Shown piece after piece: positions 1 to 11,508 of a stretch of DNA of 64,000 bases. The notes under the pieces were generated by a model, which searched no databases, was not told the DNA's origin, and saw only the letters and a program-made list of their open reading frames with translations. The position numbers and the translations under genes are program-made. How positions within the stretch are numbered: the first letter of the stretch is position 1; each line of letters starts with the position of its first letter. This stretch comes from Leptospira sp. WS60.C2 (GTDB lineage Bacteria > Spirochaetota > Leptospiria > Leptospirales > Leptospiraceae): the NCBI RefSeq assembly GCF_040833955.1, contig NZ_CP162133.1:2584501-2648500 (forward strand), written 5' to 3'.

Positions 1-22
1 TCATTGTTCGAATTCAATATCT

Positions 23-1045
23 TTAATGGGAGTCCCCTAAAATACTTTTGTATTCTCCTAACCGCTCTCGGATTCTTTCATTGATACCGTGTTTGGCGCA
101 CTCAGATATCACTCTAACCGCATTTTTCACAGCAAGTGCGTTAGACGATCCATGCCCAATCATACAAATCCCTTCTACACCAAGTAAAAGTGCGCCTCCA
201 TATTCAGCATAATCTAAACGTTTTTTCACCGCTGTAAATGTGGATTTTAAAAGAAGTGCACCTGTTTGTGCAAGACTTGATTGTCTAATTGAATTTCGTA
301 AGACATTAAAAATGGATTTTGCAAGGCCCTCTGTGGCTTTCAGGACAATGTTTCCAATAAAACCATCACAAACAACTACGTCCACGTCTCGCCCACTGCC
401 GTACAAATCCCGGCCTTCGACATTGCCAACAAAGTTAAATGGAATTTTTTTTAAGAGATCAAATGTTTTTACGGAAACGGTATTCCCTTTTTTGTCTTCT
501 TCCCCATTGGAAAGAATCCCAACTTTTGGTTTTGAAATTCCAAAGAGTTCTCTGGCATAAATTTCACCCATGACAGCAAACTGAGCCAAGTATTCTGGTT
601 TGCAGTCTACATTGGCACCAGCATCTAACAAAATAACAGGTGGTCCCTCTTCCCTAGGAATGGGTGCAGCAATGGGAGGTCGTAAAACGCCAGGTAGACG
701 ACCGAGGTGTAATAATGCAGCGGCCATAGTAGCGCCAGTGTTTCCAGGAGAAAACACACCGATACATTCTTTGTCTGCTACTAAACGAACTGCTTTGACT
801 ACGGAAGAATCCTCCATAGCGCGGACAGCTATGGAAGGAGAATCATTCATTCCGATGATTTCGGATGAATGTATGACACGGATTTTTTCGGTGTCATAAT
901 CGAATTTTAACAGGATATCAAGTAACTCTTGTTCGTCGCCAACGAGCGAAACAGACAGTCCGAATTCTCGTACTGCCAGTACCGCGCCCTCGACGATACC
1001 TTCAGGGCCGTAATCTCCGCTCATCGCGTCCACGGCGACCCACAT
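23..1045 (-). CDS. plsX: Phosphate acyltransferase PlsX
   Basis: PlsX makes acyl-phosphate from acyl-ACP, the acyl donor for the first step of glycerophospholipid synthesis at the membrane. The 340 residues match the usual family length, with the N-terminal [12 protein letters not shown] signature and the later [11 protein letters not shown] region. It lies 5 bases downstream of rpmF on the same strand, the common bacterial rpmF-plsX order, so the two are probably cotranscribed from the promoter in front of rpmF. The next downstream gene would lie beyond the left window edge. Assignment by family recognition is firm. Confidence 0.96.
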   Translation of the reverse strand: MWVAVDAMSGDYGPEGIVEGAVLAVREFGLSVSLVGDEQELLDILLKFDYDTEKIRVIHSSEIIGMNDSPSIAVRAMEDSSVVKAVRLVADKECIGVFSPGNTGATMAAALLHLGRLPGVLRPPIAAPIPREEGPPVILLDAGANVDCKPEYLAQFAVMGEIYARELFGISKPKVGILSNGEEDKKGNTVSVKTFDLLKKIPFNFVGNVEGRDLYGSGRDVDVVVCDGFIGNIVLKATEGLAKSIFNVLRNSIRQSSLAQTGALLLKSTFTAVKKRLDYAEYGGALLLGVEGICMIGHGSSNALAVKNAVRVISECAKHGINERIRERLGEYKSILGDSH

Positions 1046-1050
1046 GACGG

Positions 1051-1251
1051 TTAGTTATCTTCGGTCGTTTTTTTAACTTTTTGAGCGACTACGAGTTTAC
1101 CCTTATAAAAACCGCAATAAGGGCATACACGGTGGGACAGAACAAATGATCCACAATTGGAACACGGGTTTAAGTTAGGTTTGCCAATCGCGTGATGGGC
1201 TCTTTTTGTTCTAACTTTCGATTTTGATTTACGTCTCTTTGGGACTGCCAT
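1051..1251 (-). CDS. rpmF: 50S ribosomal protein L32
   Basis: Small basic ribosomal protein of 66 residues, starting [11 protein letters not shown] as is typical of L32. Two CxxC pairs (CSNC and CPYC) form the zinc ribbon of the zinc-binding version of this protein. An AGAGGA ribosome-binding site lies a few bases before the ATG, and a promoter with a perfect TATAAT lies in the gap to hisG. It is followed at once by plsX, linking ribosome supply with membrane lipid synthesis as in many bacteria. Confidence 0.96.
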   Translation of the reverse strand: MAVPKRRKSKSKVRTKRAHHAIGKPNLNPCSNCGSFVLSHRVCPYCGFYKGKLVVAQKVKKTTEDN

Positions 1252-1260
1252 GGCTATCCT

Positions 1261-1296
1261 CTATGGAATTATAACTGGTTTTTACTATGTTTTGGA
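1261..1296 (-). promoter_or_regulatory. Probable promoter of rpmF-plsX
   Basis: On the minus strand a perfect -10 hexamer TATAAT lies at 1268-1273, about 17 bases before the rpmF start. A weak -35 candidate (TTCCAA or TTTCCA, 18-19 base spacing) lies at about 1292-1298. The gap between hisG and rpmF is only 67 bases, so this is the natural place for an independent rpmF-plsX promoter. The -10 is good and the -35 poor. Confidence 0.45.
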
Positions 1297-1318
1297 AAAC
1301 CGATGTGAAAACAATATT

Positions 1319-1933
1319 TTAATTTTCTAGGCTGTCGATAAGAGACCGTAATTCGGCGTGTTTGTGATAAAAAGAAGAGCGATTGCTGACCAAACGGGCT
1401 GTACTATACAAGATCGACTCAAATTCTTTGAGTCCGTTGGCTTTTAACGTTCCGCCAGTGGAAACGAGATCCACGATACAGTCGGAAAGTCCTACAATCG
1501 GCGCAAGCTCAATCGAACCATAAAGTTTGATGATTTCGCAAGAAATGCCTTTGGAAAAAAAATATTCGCGAGTGAGGTTCGGGTATTTGGTCGCAACGCG
1601 CACTTTGGAGCGTTTTGCGTAGAGGTCAAAGTCGGGGAAGGAGGCAAGAGAAAGCCGACAAGCACCGAGTTTCAAATCCACAGGAGCGATGAGGTCAAAT
1701 CCCCCTTCTCTCAGGATGTCCCAACCTACAATTCCAACATCGGCAGCAGCTTCTTCTACATACGTACAGACATCTTGGGATCTTACAAATAGTAAACGAA
1801 GTCGTTTGTCTTCGGAGACATAGGTGAGTTCTTTAGAACCCTCAGATGGCAAATTTTTTAGCCATCCTTTGGATTGCAAAAGAAGTGCGGTTTCTTCGGC
1901 AAGCCTACCTTTCGGAAGAGCCAAAGTTAACAT
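1319..1933 (-). CDS. hisG: ATP phosphoribosyltransferase, short form
   Basis: Catalyses the first step of histidine synthesis, joining ATP and PRPP. The protein has 204 residues, begins [13 protein letters not shown] and carries the [14 protein letters not shown] phosphate-binding loop near residue 160. It lacks the C-terminal regulatory domain of the roughly 300-residue long form, so it should need a HisZ partner (family knowledge). No hisZ is visible in the window. It sits 3 bases downstream of a TPR gene at the end of a cmk-rpsA-TPR-hisG array, probably cotranscribed. Confidence 0.95.
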   Translation of the reverse strand: MLTLALPKGRLAEETALLLQSKGWLKNLPSEGSKELTYVSEDKRLRLLFVRSQDVCTYVEEAAADVGIVGWDILREGGFDLIAPVDLKLGACRLSLASFPDFDLYAKRSKVRVATKYPNLTREYFFSKGISCEIIKLYGSIELAPIVGLSDCIVDLVSTGGTLKANGLKEFESILYSTARLVSNRSSFYHKHAELRSLIDSLEN

Positions 1934-1936
1934 AGG

Positions 1937-2683
1937 TTAGTTTTTCCCGAGTTTAAGTAGTAAGTAACTAGCGAGGAGTTTTACATCTTCTCCAGACTCT
2001 GCTCCATCCAGTTTCACTGCTTTTTCTAAGAATTGTTTTGCAGCCTGTTTGTCGCCACTGAGGTAAGACAATCGACCTGCTTGGTAATAAGACCAGGCTT
2101 TGAACCCATTGAGCTCACGAGCAGGTTCTATTACAGTTGCCGCAATCTTATAATTTTCTAAAGACTTAGCATTGTTTTTTTCACGTTCTCGGTAGTTACC
2201 AGCGATGTAAAAATAAAGCGCTTTGATTTCTTTTGGAGTGTCAATTTTTTTAGCCGCATCTTCTAAGTAAGAAGCCGCTTTTCCAAATTCACCTTTTTCT
2301 GCATATAGTTTGGAAAGATCTTTCCAAACTCGAAGTTCCATTCTACCAGTGCTTTGGTTTTGTAAAAACACTTCCAAACTTTGAATTTGTGCATCCAAAC
2401 CAACGTTTGCTTTTTGGTGAGTGAGTTTAAGATCCTCTAAGGTAACCGTCTCTTTTTCAAACAGATATTGTCTGTATTCAAAAAAACCAATCACTGCAGC
2501 TAACAGAACAATTGCGGAAGTTAGAGTAATGAATACTGATTTCCGATTTTTTGCTAGAAAATGAGTGAACTTTAAAAAAACGAGTTCCGCTTTGGAACCT
2601 TCAAAGTCAGCGAACTCATCCTTCTCGATGAGTTCGGCTTGTTTTTTTTGTTCGATGATGTTCTTTTTATGAAACTTATCCAT
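1937..2683 (-). CDS. Membrane-anchored TPR protein
   Basis: A 248-residue protein with a charged cytoplasmic N-terminus (about 1-48), one hydrophobic segment near residues 50-70 (VFITLTSAIVLLAAVIGFF) and a periplasmic helical part with at least three tetratricopeptide-like repeats. The layout resembles YfgM/BamD-like tetratricopeptide proteins, but no specific role can be assigned. It is packed between rpsA (4 bases upstream) and hisG (3 bases downstream), so it is expressed with translation genes. Confidence 0.8.
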   Translation of the reverse strand: MDKFHKKNIIEQKKQAELIEKDEFADFEGSKAELVFLKFTHFLAKNRKSVFITLTSAIVLLAAVIGFFEYRQYLFEKETVTLEDLKLTHQKANVGLDAQIQSLEVFLQNQSTGRMELRVWKDLSKLYAEKGEFGKAASYLEDAAKKIDTPKEIKALYFYIAGNYREREKNNAKSLENYKIAATVIEPARELNGFKAWSYYQAGRLSYLSGDKQAAKQFLEKAVKLDGAESGEDVKLLASYLLLKLGKN

Positions 2684-2687
2684 GGAC

Positions 2688-4388
2688 CTATCGGTTTTGG
2701 TTTAAATTCATAAAAGATCCGATGGATTCACGTGAAGGCTGGTTGTCTTCCTTCATGTATTTTGCCATCTCTTCTCTTTCAACAGCTTTATCAAAGTCTT
2801 TGATCGAGAGGGAGATCTTTTTGTTGTTAGGTTCAATTTTCACCACAACAGTGCGAACAGAATCACCAACTTTGTATAGATCTTCTAACTTGATGTTTCG
2901 GCCATCTGGGATTTCAGAAATGTGAACAAGACCTTCGTAACCAGGTTCTACTTCCACAAACACTCCAAAACTAACGATGGATTTCACACGACCTTCTACA
3001 AGAGTACCCGGTGGGTATTTTTTGCGAAGTGCTTCGTAAGGGTGTTCAGAAAGTTGTTTTAATCCACAGCTAATGCGTTGTGCATCTAAGTTCACATCTA
3101 GGATTTTGTATTGAACCGATTGGCCTTTTTTAAGGAGGTTTAATGGATTCTTTTCTTTTTCATCCCAAGTGATATCAGAGATATGAATGAGTCCTTCGAT
3201 TCCACTTTCTACTTCTACGAAAGCACCGTATTTTGTGATCCCAGTGATTTTACCTTCGAGAACATTTCCCGCACGGACGTTTGCAGAAAGAGCTTCCCAT
3301 GGGTTAGGTAAAAGTTGTTTGAGTCCGAGAGACAAACGTCTTGCTTCGAAATCAATGTCTAAAATTTCAGAGTCAACTTCTTGGCCTTTTTTCAACACAT
3401 CTTTTGGATGAGGTGGTTTTTTTGCCCAAGAAAGTTCCGTTGTATGGATGAGTCCTTCCAATCCTTCTTTGAGTTCTACGAAAGCGCCGAAGTTGGTAAG
3501 GGAAGTAACGATTCCTCGAACCACCATTCCTTTTTCGAGTTCTTTCTTTGCCCAAGCCCAAGGATCTTCATACAACTGTTTGATGCCAAGGGAGAGTTTG
3601 TTATTCTCTTTATCAACTTCGAGGACAACCACTTCGACTTCCGCGCCGATGTTGAAGTATTGTTTGAAAGGAGCAAATTTTTTATAAGAAATATCGTTTT
3701 GGCGGAGGAGACCTACTACATCATACACAGAAAGGAAAACACCAAAGTTGGCAATTTTTACAACCTTTCCTGTGACTTTGTCTCCGACTTTGACTTTGCC
3801 AAGGAGTTCTTCCCACTTTTCGCCGTTGATTTCGTCGAGGAGGGTTTTACGAGACACCACACCAGTTCTCGTTTTTTCATTGAGTTCGATGATTTTGAAT
3901 GAAAACTCTTTTCCACCTTCCGTGGATTCTTTAAATCGAACACCTACATGAGATGCTGGTAGGAATAATTGGATTCCTTCGCTCTCAACTAAGTAACCTT
4001 TGTTTTTCACTTCTCCGACAATTTTGCCAGAGAGAGGGTAGCCGTTTTGGCTTGCATCTTTGATGGTTTCCCAACCAACTCTTTGGTCCGCTTCTTTTTT
4101 GGAGAGGACACAATACCCGTCGACCCGCTTTTTGATGATCGCACTGACTTTCTCGCCACGTTTTGGCGTTTCAGAGAAGTCTTCACGAGAAACACGAGCT
4201 TCTAATTTTTCTCCAATATCAAGGAAAACAGTGTCACCGATGACATCAACTACGGTCCCTTCAATCAGGGTGCCTTTTCCTGCGGAGTTCTCTTGTTCTT
4301 GTGCTTGTGACTGCGATTCCCACTTCTCTAATAATTCGCCGAAGGAAGTGGTCTCATTTTTGGGGGAGGATGGGTTGGTTGAATTCAA
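2688..4388 (-). CDS. rpsA: 30S ribosomal protein S1
   Basis: Ribosomal protein S1 binds mRNA at the 30S platform and helps initiation on structured or weak ribosome-binding sites. Six S1/OB-fold repeats can be followed along the 566 residues. The last three have the classic form (for example [19 protein letters not shown] and [19 protein letters not shown]), while the first two are more divergent. Length and repeat number fit full-size S1. It starts 20 bases after the end of cmk, the widely conserved cmk-rpsA pair. Confidence 0.95.
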   Translation of the reverse strand: MNSTNPSSPKNETTSFGELLEKWESQSQAQEQENSAGKGTLIEGTVVDVIGDTVFLDIGEKLEARVSREDFSETPKRGEKVSAIIKKRVDGYCVLSKKEADQRVGWETIKDASQNGYPLSGKIVGEVKNKGYLVESEGIQLFLPASHVGVRFKESTEGGKEFSFKIIELNEKTRTGVVSRKTLLDEINGEKWEELLGKVKVGDKVTGKVVKIANFGVFLSVYDVVGLLRQNDISYKKFAPFKQYFNIGAEVEVVVLEVDKENNKLSLGIKQLYEDPWAWAKKELEKGMVVRGIVTSLTNFGAFVELKEGLEGLIHTTELSWAKKPPHPKDVLKKGQEVDSEILDIDFEARRLSLGLKQLLPNPWEALSANVRAGNVLEGKITGITKYGAFVEVESGIEGLIHISDITWDEKEKNPLNLLKKGQSVQYKILDVNLDAQRISCGLKQLSEHPYEALRKKYPPGTLVEGRVKSIVSFGVFVEVEPGYEGLVHISEIPDGRNIKLEDLYKVGDSVRTVVVKIEPNNKKISLSIKDFDKAVEREEMAKYMKEDNQPSRESIGSFMNLNQNR

Positions 4389-4408
4389 TGGTTACCAGGA
4401 TACAAAAC

Positions 4409-5161
4409 TTAGATTTGCCCAGAGGGTGAAACCTTGGACAGGATAGTATTTAGGACAGTTTCTGTGTTGAGGGTGCTCGTGTCAATCAGGATTGCGTCGG
4501 GAGCTTGTTTCAGCGGAGCCACAGTACGGCCGGTGTCACTTTCATCCCGAGCCACAATCTCTTCTTTGATGTGGTTTAGATCGGCTTTGAAGCCTTTGGC
4601 AACTAATTCATCATATCGGCGTTTGGCTCGGACTTCCACAGAGGCAGTGAGAAAAAATTTATATTTTGATTTGGGGAAGACTTCGGTTCCAATGTCTCTG
4701 CCATCCATCACCAATTTATGGGTTTTGGCAAATTCCCGGATGTGTCGGTTTAGGATTTCTCGGAACGCACGCCTCGGGGCAATGTAGCGGATTTTTTTTG
4801 TGATTTCAGGATCACGGATTTCGTGGCTGATATCCCTCTCTCCGAGAAACATCAAGTTTTCCCCTTGGGCAGAAAGTTCACAGTGTACGGGAATTTTTGC
4901 CACAGAAAACCCGAATTCCGTTTCATCCCTTTCCAGGAGGGTGGCATCGGCTAATTTTTCGGTGAAAAAAGGGAATTTGGACTCATCTTCTTTTGTTTCT
5001 TTGAATTTTTCCCATAGGGCAAAGGTAAGCGCCCGATAAAAAGCACCAGAATCCAAATAATGGTAACCCAATTGGGTGGCGATCATTCTGGCGAGGGTAC
5101 TTTTCCCAGATCCTGCTGGTCCATCAATGGCAATGACGTCTTCAATTGATAACAAACTCAT
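4409..5161 (-). CDS. cmk: Cytidylate kinase
   Basis: Phosphorylates CMP/dCMP to the diphosphate. The P-loop AIDGPAGSGKST follows directly after the chosen start, and the KLVMDGRDIGTEVFP motif is present. The frame stays open to a TTG at 5221, but the ATG at 5161 (MSLLSIEDV) places the P-loop at the normal distance from the N-terminus, so I chose it; no clear ribosome-binding site decides between them. In many bacteria aroA-cmk-rpsA are contiguous. Here a histidine kinase on the opposite strand separates aroA from cmk. Confidence 0.93.
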   Translation of the reverse strand: MSLLSIEDVIAIDGPAGSGKSTLARMIATQLGYHYLDSGAFYRALTFALWEKFKETKEDESKFPFFTEKLADATLLERDETEFGFSVAKIPVHCELSAQGENLMFLGERDISHEIRDPEITKKIRYIAPRRAFREILNRHIREFAKTHKLVMDGRDIGTEVFPKSKYKFFLTASVEVRAKRRYDELVAKGFKADLNHIKEEIVARDESDTGRTVAPLKQAPDAILIDTSTLNTETVLNTILSKVSPSGQI

Positions 5162-5297
5162 AATTAGAGTACAAAGAATACGAGAGGATTTGATTTCGTC
5201 GAGAGGAATTCTCTCTTGCAAAGGTAGACTAACGGAGCCTAGATGTTAGAATTTGCGTACTTTTTTCGTCGTACGAAAGGATGGGATTGGAGTGTCC

Positions 5298-6827
5298 GTG
5301 CAGAAAGAAAATCACCAGTTAGATCCAAACCGAATTGTAAACTTCGAACGTTTCCGAAGTCGAATTCTGGAAAAACTCGTGAAGAATTCACCCCTACCCG
5401 AACTTTTGCATGATATTGTGATAGGGATTGAGGCACTCAATCCATCGATGATTTGCTCCATCGTTCTCATCGAAGATGCAAAAATTAAAATTGGTGCCGC
5501 AAACTCACTTCCAAAATCATTTAACGAAGCCATAGAAGGGATTCCGATAGGACCGAATGTAGGATCTTGTGGCACAGCTGCCTATACAGGAAAACGAGTC
5601 ATTGTGGAAGACATAGACACAAGTCCACTTTGGAAGGATTACAAAGAAATCGCACTCGGTGTGGGACTCTTGTCGTGTTGGTCGGAACCCATCCGCTCCC
5701 ATATGGACACGGTGATCGGAACCTTTGCGATCTATCAAAAATCCATCGCAAGCCCGACAGACTACGATATCTTCATCATTTCAGAAACAGCTGGGCTAGT
5801 CAGCATTGCCATCGAAAAATCAATCACGTCTTCCAAACTTACAGAAAGTGAAAAAAGGTTTCGTGATTTTTTTGAAAAGAACTCATCCGTCATCCTTATC
5901 ATTGAACCCGTATCAGGTGATATATACGATGCAAATGAATCGGCAGTTTTGTTTTATGGATACCCTCACACAAAACTCACAAAAATGAATATTGATGATA
6001 TCAATATTATGAATTCCGATGACCTAAAAAAAGAGAGAATGTTGGCATTAACGGAAGGAAAAAGTTTTTTTATCTTCTCCCACCAATTGGCGAATGGTGA
6101 AATCAAACAAGTGGAAGTGTATTCCACTCCAATTGAAACCCAAAAACGTACCCTTTTGTTTTCCATCATTCATGATGTGACAGAAAGAAACATTGCAGAA
6201 GAAAAAGTGAAGTCACTTTTATTAGAAAAAGAAATGATTTTACGAGAGGTACATCACCGAATCAAAAACAACATGTCGATCTTAAACAATCTTTTGGAAC
6301 AACAGGCAAGATCTCACCAAAACGAAGAAATTCGAAATTCGTTACATGAAGCAACCAGTCGTATCAAAACCATGTCTGTTTTATATGATAAATTATACTT
6401 AGGTAGAACCATCGAAGATTTACCATTAAACGAATATCTAGAGCCATTGACTAAAGAAATTATTTCTTTATTCCCCTACCCTGTCCAATTGTCCTTTGAT
6501 GTTCCAAACATACGTTTAAGTTCAGAACAACTACAAGCCATTGGGATCATCACCAATGAACTCTTGACCAATAGTTTGAAGTATGGACGAGAGGAAGCGA
6601 AAGATTTAGAAATTCAAATCAAAGTTTGGAAGGAAGATCCGCTATTTTTTCTTCTCATTCGAGACAATGGAACTGGATTTACCCTCGACCCGAAAAACGC
6701 AGACCATCTAGGATTCGGTCTTACTTTGGTGAGAATGTTAACCAAACAAATCAAAGCTGACCTTACCTTCAATGGCGAACAAGGTGCTGAGTATCGATTT
6801 AAAATCCCAATCCAAAACGTTACATAG
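5298..6827 (+). CDS. GAF-PAS sensor histidine kinase (HisKA_2 type)
   Basis: Soluble sensor kinase of about 509 residues with no membrane segment. In order: a GAF domain (roughly the first 180 residues, with [18 protein letters not shown]), a PAS domain, a HisKA_2-type phosphoacceptor with [10 protein letters not shown], and an HATPase domain with [12 protein letters not shown] (N box) and DNGTGF. No response-regulator gene is adjacent. The frame opens at a TTG (5253), but the GTG at 5298 has GGAG five bases upstream, so it is preferred. It is divergent from cmk and overlaps the 3' end of aroA by 8 bases in convergent orientation. Confidence 0.88.
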   Translation: MQKENHQLDPNRIVNFERFRSRILEKLVKNSPLPELLHDIVIGIEALNPSMICSIVLIEDAKIKIGAANSLPKSFNEAIEGIPIGPNVGSCGTAAYTGKRVIVEDIDTSPLWKDYKEIALGVGLLSCWSEPIRSHMDTVIGTFAIYQKSIASPTDYDIFIISETAGLVSIAIEKSITSSKLTESEKRFRDFFEKNSSVILIIEPVSGDIYDANESAVLFYGYPHTKLTKMNIDDINIMNSDDLKKERMLALTEGKSFFIFSHQLANGEIKQVEVYSTPIETQKRTLLFSIIHDVTERNIAEEKVKSLLLEKEMILREVHHRIKNNMSILNNLLEQQARSHQNEEIRNSLHEATSRIKTMSVLYDKLYLGRTIEDLPLNEYLEPLTKEIISLFPYPVQLSFDVPNIRLSSEQLQAIGIITNELLTNSLKYGREEAKDLEIQIKVWKEDPLFFLLIRDNGTGFTLDPKNADHLGFGLTLVRMLTKQIKADLTFNGEQGAEYRFKIPIQNVT

Positions 6828-8106
6828 ACTTTAAAATCTCAAAAAAGCCAGGGAAACTCGTATCCACCCAACTTGTGTCATCAAAAGTAAGTGAAACACC
6901 AGAAAGTTTAGATAGAATGGCAAAACTCATGGCAATGCGATGGTCCATAAAGGTTTCAATTTTTGTTGGCTCAATCGACTGTATTTCACCAAACTCATAA
7001 CCATCCTTCGTTTCCTTTACCTTCACGCTCAACTTTTCCAAATTGGAAACCATAGAATGAATCCGATCTGATTCTTTTGCTCTCAGTTCTTCCGCATGAG
7101 AAATCTGGAATCCACCTTCGGAAAAAAGACCCGCAATCGTTAGAATGGGAATTTCATCGATGATGGAAGGAATCAAGTCTTCGGTGATGACAGTCCGTTT
7201 GAGTTTAGATGGATACACTAATAAATCACCTATCTCTTCACCACATTCCACACGTTTGGCGACGATTTCGATTTTACCACCCATGTTTTGTAAGACAGTC
7301 AGGATTCCAATTCGAGAAGGATTCAGTCCAATATTTTTGATGAGGAGTGGCTCACTTCCCCCAACACAGAGTCCAAATACGATGTAAAACGCAGCACTGG
7401 AGATATCACCGGGAATTACATATTTGGTGCCTTCAAACTGATACGGAGGTTTTACAGTAAAATGAACAGGAGAGTGATGGACAATGTTTCCACCAAGGAA
7501 ACGAATCATATTTTCTGTATGGTCTCTTGAAACTTCGGATTCCTTATAATCGATGGAGATATCCGACGCAAGGGCAGCGAGCACTAGAGCACTTTTGATT
7601 TGTGCCGAGGCAATGGGACTCTCGTATGAATAGTCTTTTAATTGTTTTCCTTGGATACGAAGTGGTGCTCTGTCGTTTCCTTCTACAGATACAATGTCTG
7701 CTCCCATTTCTCGCAAGGGGTTCATGATTCTAGCCATGGGTCGTTTGCAAAGGGAGGCATCACCTGTCAATGTTGCCTGAATTTGCGGGAGTCCGGAAAG
7801 TAAACCTGCAGAGAGACGGATCCCAGTCCCCGCATTTCCAAAATCCAAAACAGTCTTCGGAGAGGTCAGATTTTTTTTACCTGGGCTCACAACCTGGAAA
7901 CTCCCCTTCCCCATTGGAGTGACAGAGAGTCCCATCGAAACAAAACATTGCAGAGTGTGCAAAGGGTCTTCCCCTTCCAAAAAACCATGGATTTCGGATT
8001 TTCCATGCGAGAGAGCACAAAAAAGGACAGACCTATGGGAGATGGACTTATCCCCGGGGACATAAATTTCTTTTTTCGCATTTAATTTGATTTGTGGCTG
8101 CAACAT
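6820..8106 (-). CDS. aroA: 3-phosphoshikimate 1-carboxyvinyltransferase (EPSP synthase)
   Basis: Sixth step of the shikimate pathway: joins PEP and shikimate-3-phosphate. The N-terminal [13 protein letters not shown] substrate-binding motif and the [10 protein letters not shown] segment identify it, and the C-terminal [11 protein letters not shown] is present. The frame is open to 8193, but the ATG at 8106 ([12 protein letters not shown]) puts the PGDKS motif at the usual N-terminal place and gives 428 residues, normal for the family. Its 3' end overlaps the histidine kinase on the other strand by 8 bases. Confidence 0.95.
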   Translation of the reverse strand: MLQPQIKLNAKKEIYVPGDKSISHRSVLFCALSHGKSEIHGFLEGEDPLHTLQCFVSMGLSVTPMGKGSFQVVSPGKKNLTSPKTVLDFGNAGTGIRLSAGLLSGLPQIQATLTGDASLCKRPMARIMNPLREMGADIVSVEGNDRAPLRIQGKQLKDYSYESPIASAQIKSALVLAALASDISIDYKESEVSRDHTENMIRFLGGNIVHHSPVHFTVKPPYQFEGTKYVIPGDISSAAFYIVFGLCVGGSEPLLIKNIGLNPSRIGILTVLQNMGGKIEIVAKRVECGEEIGDLLVYPSKLKRTVITEDLIPSIIDEIPILTIAGLFSEGGFQISHAEELRAKESDRIHSMVSNLEKLSVKVKETKDGYEFGEIQSIEPTKIETFMDHRIAMSFAILSKLSGVSLTFDDTSWVDTSFPGFFEILKSM

Positions 8107-8162
8107 GTTGTATTTTTCTAAAAAGTATTTTGCAATTTGGCGCTTCTTTATTAGCGTTTGTC

Positions 8163-8178
8163 GGAAACCTAAGTTTCC
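8163..8178. promoter_or_regulatory. Inverted repeat between aroA and the cNMP-binding gene
   Basis: GGAAAC-CTAA-GTTTCC, two perfect 6-base arms around a 4-base centre, ends 15 bases before the ATG at 8194 in the divergent intergenic space. It could be an operator or a 5' hairpin. No regulator family is suggested by the sequence. Confidence 0.3.
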
Positions 8179-8193
8179 TTTACGAACAACCAA

Positions 8194-10731
8194 ATGCCTC
8201 TAGATACCAGTAAAAATAACCAAAAGATCCCAGTCAATCCAGGTGAAGTCCTTTTCATTGGAGGTAAAGCCTCAACGTCTATGAATATCCTCCACGAAGG
8301 TTCGGTTCGCGTAGAGACCACTTTAGGAGACACAAGCATTGTCCTTTACAGTTTGGAAGGGGCAAACTTGACTCCAGGCATCTTTGCCCTTCTCGAAGGA
8401 ACTCCGTATCCATACACCATTCGAGCCAAAACGTCCTGCGTTGTCTCAACGTATGTGATGAACCAACCTAATGCAAAAAAAACTCTTACGACGAAAGTAT
8501 CCGTTGGTGTGATGGCGGTTCGAACCTTACTGAAAGAAATTGGTGAACTTTACAAACGGGTTCTTTCGATCAAAGGACTTGCTTCTAAATTTGAACAAAC
8601 TATGGACAACTTAGGAGCAGTTTATTATATTTTAAATCCATCCATTTTTTCTGATGTAACTCCAGGTGGAGTGATCACTCGTGACGAAAACATCATCGAT
8701 CCTGTGATGAAACTCATCCGCAACAATTTAGCAGGATACCAAGAACATGGTGGAATTTTACCAGACAAACCAACGATCAACTTTTTAGAAGAAGACCATG
8801 GTGAATTTTTTGAAAGGGATTATAGTGAAAGCATCGAATGGAATGATGCTGAATTTCATTTCATTAGAAAAATTCTTTCGGTAAATCCAAAAATTTCACA
8901 AGCACTCTTTGAAGCAGATCCAAGCCTTTTACAAAGTGCCGCCGAAAGTTACGTAAAAACATACCGTGAACTATTTGAGTTACTCAGCAAAGAGACGTAT
9001 GAGTTATCGGAAATGATGAATACAATGTTTGTTGGAGAAAATGCTCTAATGGAGAAGTTTAACCTCACCTTAGATCTTTTTAATACAGGATACTCAACGA
9101 TTCCATCAACAGTCTTACTTCCCATCACCGAGTGGGCTTTAAAAAAATCAAAATCATTACTAGAAGAATACAAACAAATCTTTGGAACAACGTATGCATC
9201 TCTTGGTAATTGTTTAGACAAGCTGGAGTCCAAACAAACAGAACTAACCGCGAAATACGGGCACGAACTAAATGCACAGAAAAACAAAGAGGAAGCCATA
9301 GCGCAAGGGAATGACCCAATTCGAGCAGGAATTGATACCAAAGCTCTCAAGGTAGAATTACTAAACTCCGCAAGCCAAATTCTAAACTATTCACAAGTAG
9401 ATCCAGAAGCAGTAAAAGAGTTCTCCACGCTAATGGTCAAACTCAAGTCCTTCAAAAATCCACTGGATCCAGAACCAGACAATCGTAAGATACGAAGAAC
9501 CATTGCTAAAACCTACTGGGAAGTATATAAAAAATCCTTCACAAAATGGCTTCAATCAGGGAAACAGGCCCCTAAAGCCGTTGAACTCATGTTACGTTAT
9601 GGTTATTTTGACGAAACATTGTTAGATGATGGTCATATCGTAGAACTTGTTGGACGGTTGTACCAACCAGGTGGAAATCCAAGTGCACCGATCCACCATG
9701 GAACTGACTGGTTAGAAAAAATTTATTCAAGAGAAGTGCCTACATCGGTAGATGAATTGGGACAAACTTTTTTTGAAAAATTGAAAATGGATCTCAAAGA
9801 TTCAGGGATCAAATCAGAAAAAGACATCCCACCTGATTATGATACAGGTGAGGCTCGGCTAGCCTCTGAAATTTCGTCTATGTATGAGCCAAACGTTCGT
9901 TTGACATCGGGAAACATTGCGAGCCACTTCCCCATTCTCACAAAATACCATATCACCATCCCATTGGAAAAATGTTTTGTTTCGAAGGACGATGTGGAAA
10001 AAGCACTACAGTATATCCTGAGCATTGACTATACTGCCTTCAACCGAGAGGTGATTTACAGAAATGAAGAAATTGGAATCAAAAACGAGTTCATCCAAAG
10101 GTCTATCATCCCTGATTTTATCTTAGTTCCTTCCATTGGTCCAAAAATCATGATGTGGCAGGACTTATCCGTGTTCCGTGGTGCAGGATCAAAAGAATCG
10201 AGAGGGAGAATTTGTATCCCACATTTTGTCACGGGTGACTTAAAAACGTTTATGTTGGAAGCAATCGCGGCTTTCCGCTGGGAACTCTGTAAAAATATAC
10301 TTGGTCCAGATTGGAATAACGTGGGAATTCCTTCTATCACAGCGGATTACACAGATTATGTGCAGTTTTATAAGAAAAGTAAGGATCTTTCTCCAGAACT
10401 CAAAGAAAAAATTTCCTCCGAGTTCAAACGGTTCAGAACCGATCGTGATAAGTTTGCTTATGACTATTCGTTATGGATTCGGTATGAAGCAGAGGGTGTA
10501 CAACGGGTCAACCGAGTGGTTCGCTCCATCTTTTACCGACACATTCCGTTCCACAAAAACATTCGGGAGAAAGTATCATCACAACCTGCGTATGCAGAAC
10601 TCCATAACCGATTTAAGAACATTCGAACTCGCCAACACAAGGAATTCGAAAACAAATACAAAAAGTACATGGATGCGAGTGGAAACTTACCAAAAGAACT
10701 GTATGAGAATCTAACTTTTTACGAAGTGTAA
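8194..10731 (+). CDS. Large cyclic nucleotide-binding domain protein
   Basis: An 845-residue protein with an N-terminal cyclic nucleotide-binding fold (about residues 15-115: [21 protein letters not shown], then [12 protein letters not shown] and PYPYTIRAK). It is followed by about 700 mainly helical residues that I cannot assign to a known domain. There is no DNA-binding motif, membrane segment or signal peptide. I believe it belongs to a Leptospira-conserved group of unknown function. A CHASE2 cyclase gene 4 kb further on could supply the ligand, but that link is inference. The gene ends in a palindrome shared with the convergent gene that follows. Confidence 0.75.
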   Translation: MPLDTSKNNQKIPVNPGEVLFIGGKASTSMNILHEGSVRVETTLGDTSIVLYSLEGANLTPGIFALLEGTPYPYTIRAKTSCVVSTYVMNQPNAKKTLTTKVSVGVMAVRTLLKEIGELYKRVLSIKGLASKFEQTMDNLGAVYYILNPSIFSDVTPGGVITRDENIIDPVMKLIRNNLAGYQEHGGILPDKPTINFLEEDHGEFFERDYSESIEWNDAEFHFIRKILSVNPKISQALFEADPSLLQSAAESYVKTYRELFELLSKETYELSEMMNTMFVGENALMEKFNLTLDLFNTGYSTIPSTVLLPITEWALKKSKSLLEEYKQIFGTTYASLGNCLDKLESKQTELTAKYGHELNAQKNKEEAIAQGNDPIRAGIDTKALKVELLNSASQILNYSQVDPEAVKEFSTLMVKLKSFKNPLDPEPDNRKIRRTIAKTYWEVYKKSFTKWLQSGKQAPKAVELMLRYGYFDETLLDDGHIVELVGRLYQPGGNPSAPIHHGTDWLEKIYSREVPTSVDELGQTFFEKLKMDLKDSGIKSEKDIPPDYDTGEARLASEISSMYEPNVRLTSGNIASHFPILTKYHITIPLEKCFVSKDDVEKALQYILSIDYTAFNREVIYRNEEIGIKNEFIQRSIIPDFILVPSIGPKIMMWQDLSVFRGAGSKESRGRICIPHFVTGDLKTFMLEAIAAFRWELCKNILGPDWNNVGIPSITADYTDYVQFYKKSKDLSPELKEKISSEFKRFRTDRDKFAYDYSLWIRYEAEGVQRVNRVVRSIFYRHIPFHKNIREKVSSQPAYAELHNRFKNIRTRQHKEFENKYKKYMDASGNLPKELYENLTFYEV

Positions 10732-10747
10732 TCGAAGATTACACTTC
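10723..10747. terminator. Shared 3' palindrome of two convergent genes
   Basis: GAAGTGTAATC-GAA-GATTACACTTC: perfect 11-base arms with a 3-base loop. The left arm contains the TAA of the upstream plus-strand gene and the right arm the stop codon of the minus-strand gene. No T-run follows on the plus strand and only a short mixed run follows on the minus strand, so it is a strong hairpin but not a canonical intrinsic terminator. It may stabilise or terminate both messages. Confidence 0.5.
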
Positions 10748-11425
10748 TTCTACAAAGTAAGGTCTAGTGTATTCGCGAACGATCTCGACGACAAAACGTC
10801 CCCAAGATTTAGGATCTTCTTGGGAGATGTTGACCTGTTTGATTTTTGGAAAATAAGCGGTTGGTTTGAAAACGGAATGAGTGAGCTCTAACGCTCGCAA
10901 GTAATTGTCCAATCGTTTCACTTTAACAAAATTGATGATTTCCGTTTGGATTTTTTCTTTGGGAAGGTATCCCACAATGATCATTCGAGGGAACAAGTTT
11001 TTCTTGAGAAGGCCGATGAAGTCCTCAAAACTATCAACACGGTCGATAAAACCTTCGTAAGCACCACCACCCAAGTTCATAATTTGCGTCACAATGTCCA
11101 TGGAAAACGATACGCCTTCCATGGTGGACATGTCGGAAATGATCACAAGACCTTCATCAGGTTGGAAGACCTTAAACATATCAACGCCCTTAAAATGACG
11201 ACGGAGGAGTTTTGCTGCCGAAACATCAATCTCCTGTGCTTTTGCCAGTAACACCTTGCCTTGTGGGTCCAAAATCGGATCACGAGTGATGAGATACCGT
11301 TTTTTCACGGCATTTTGGTTCATGACTCGAAAGGCCTTTACTTTTTCCTCAATTTCATCTAAAGTAGAATAACCTATTTTGAGTACATTTTCCCGTTTTC
11401 TTTTGCCGATGTCTGTTTCTTCCAT
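10739..11425 (-). CDS. Conserved hypothetical protein
   Basis: A 228-residue soluble protein with no signal peptide or membrane segment and a charged N-terminus. The segment from about residue 40 ([20 protein letters not shown]) to residue 90 looks like a small alpha/beta domain, followed by [17 protein letters not shown] do not recognise the family; it resembles other Leptospira hypothetical proteins that I cannot name. It is convergent with the cNMP-binding gene, sharing the palindrome over both stop codons, and divergent from the lipoprotein gene upstream. Confidence 0.7.
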   Translation of the reverse strand: MEETDIGKRKRENVLKIGYSTLDEIEEKVKAFRVMNQNAVKKRYLITRDPILDPQGKVLLAKAQEIDVSAAKLLRRHFKGVDMFKVFQPDEGLVIISDMSTMEGVSFSMDIVTQIMNLGGGAYEGFIDRVDSFEDFIGLLKKNLFPRMIIVGYLPKEKIQTEIINFVKVKRLDNYLRALELTHSVFKPTAYFPKIKQVNISQEDPKSWGRFVVEIVREYTRPYFVEEV

Positions 11426-11508
11426 GAAAGCTTGGTGCCTAAATCTACGTAATGCTTATCCTATGGCAATTCTGCCATTGTATAGCATATTTTTGTCTAA
11501 GGTATAAA

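Noticed and set aside
240..899. Plus-strand frames inside plsX
   Set aside because: Mirror frames of a strongly conserved gene; no family features or ribosome-binding sites.
3381..3902. 173-codon plus-strand frame inside rpsA
   Set aside because: Antisense shadow of the repeated S1 domains; no independent support.
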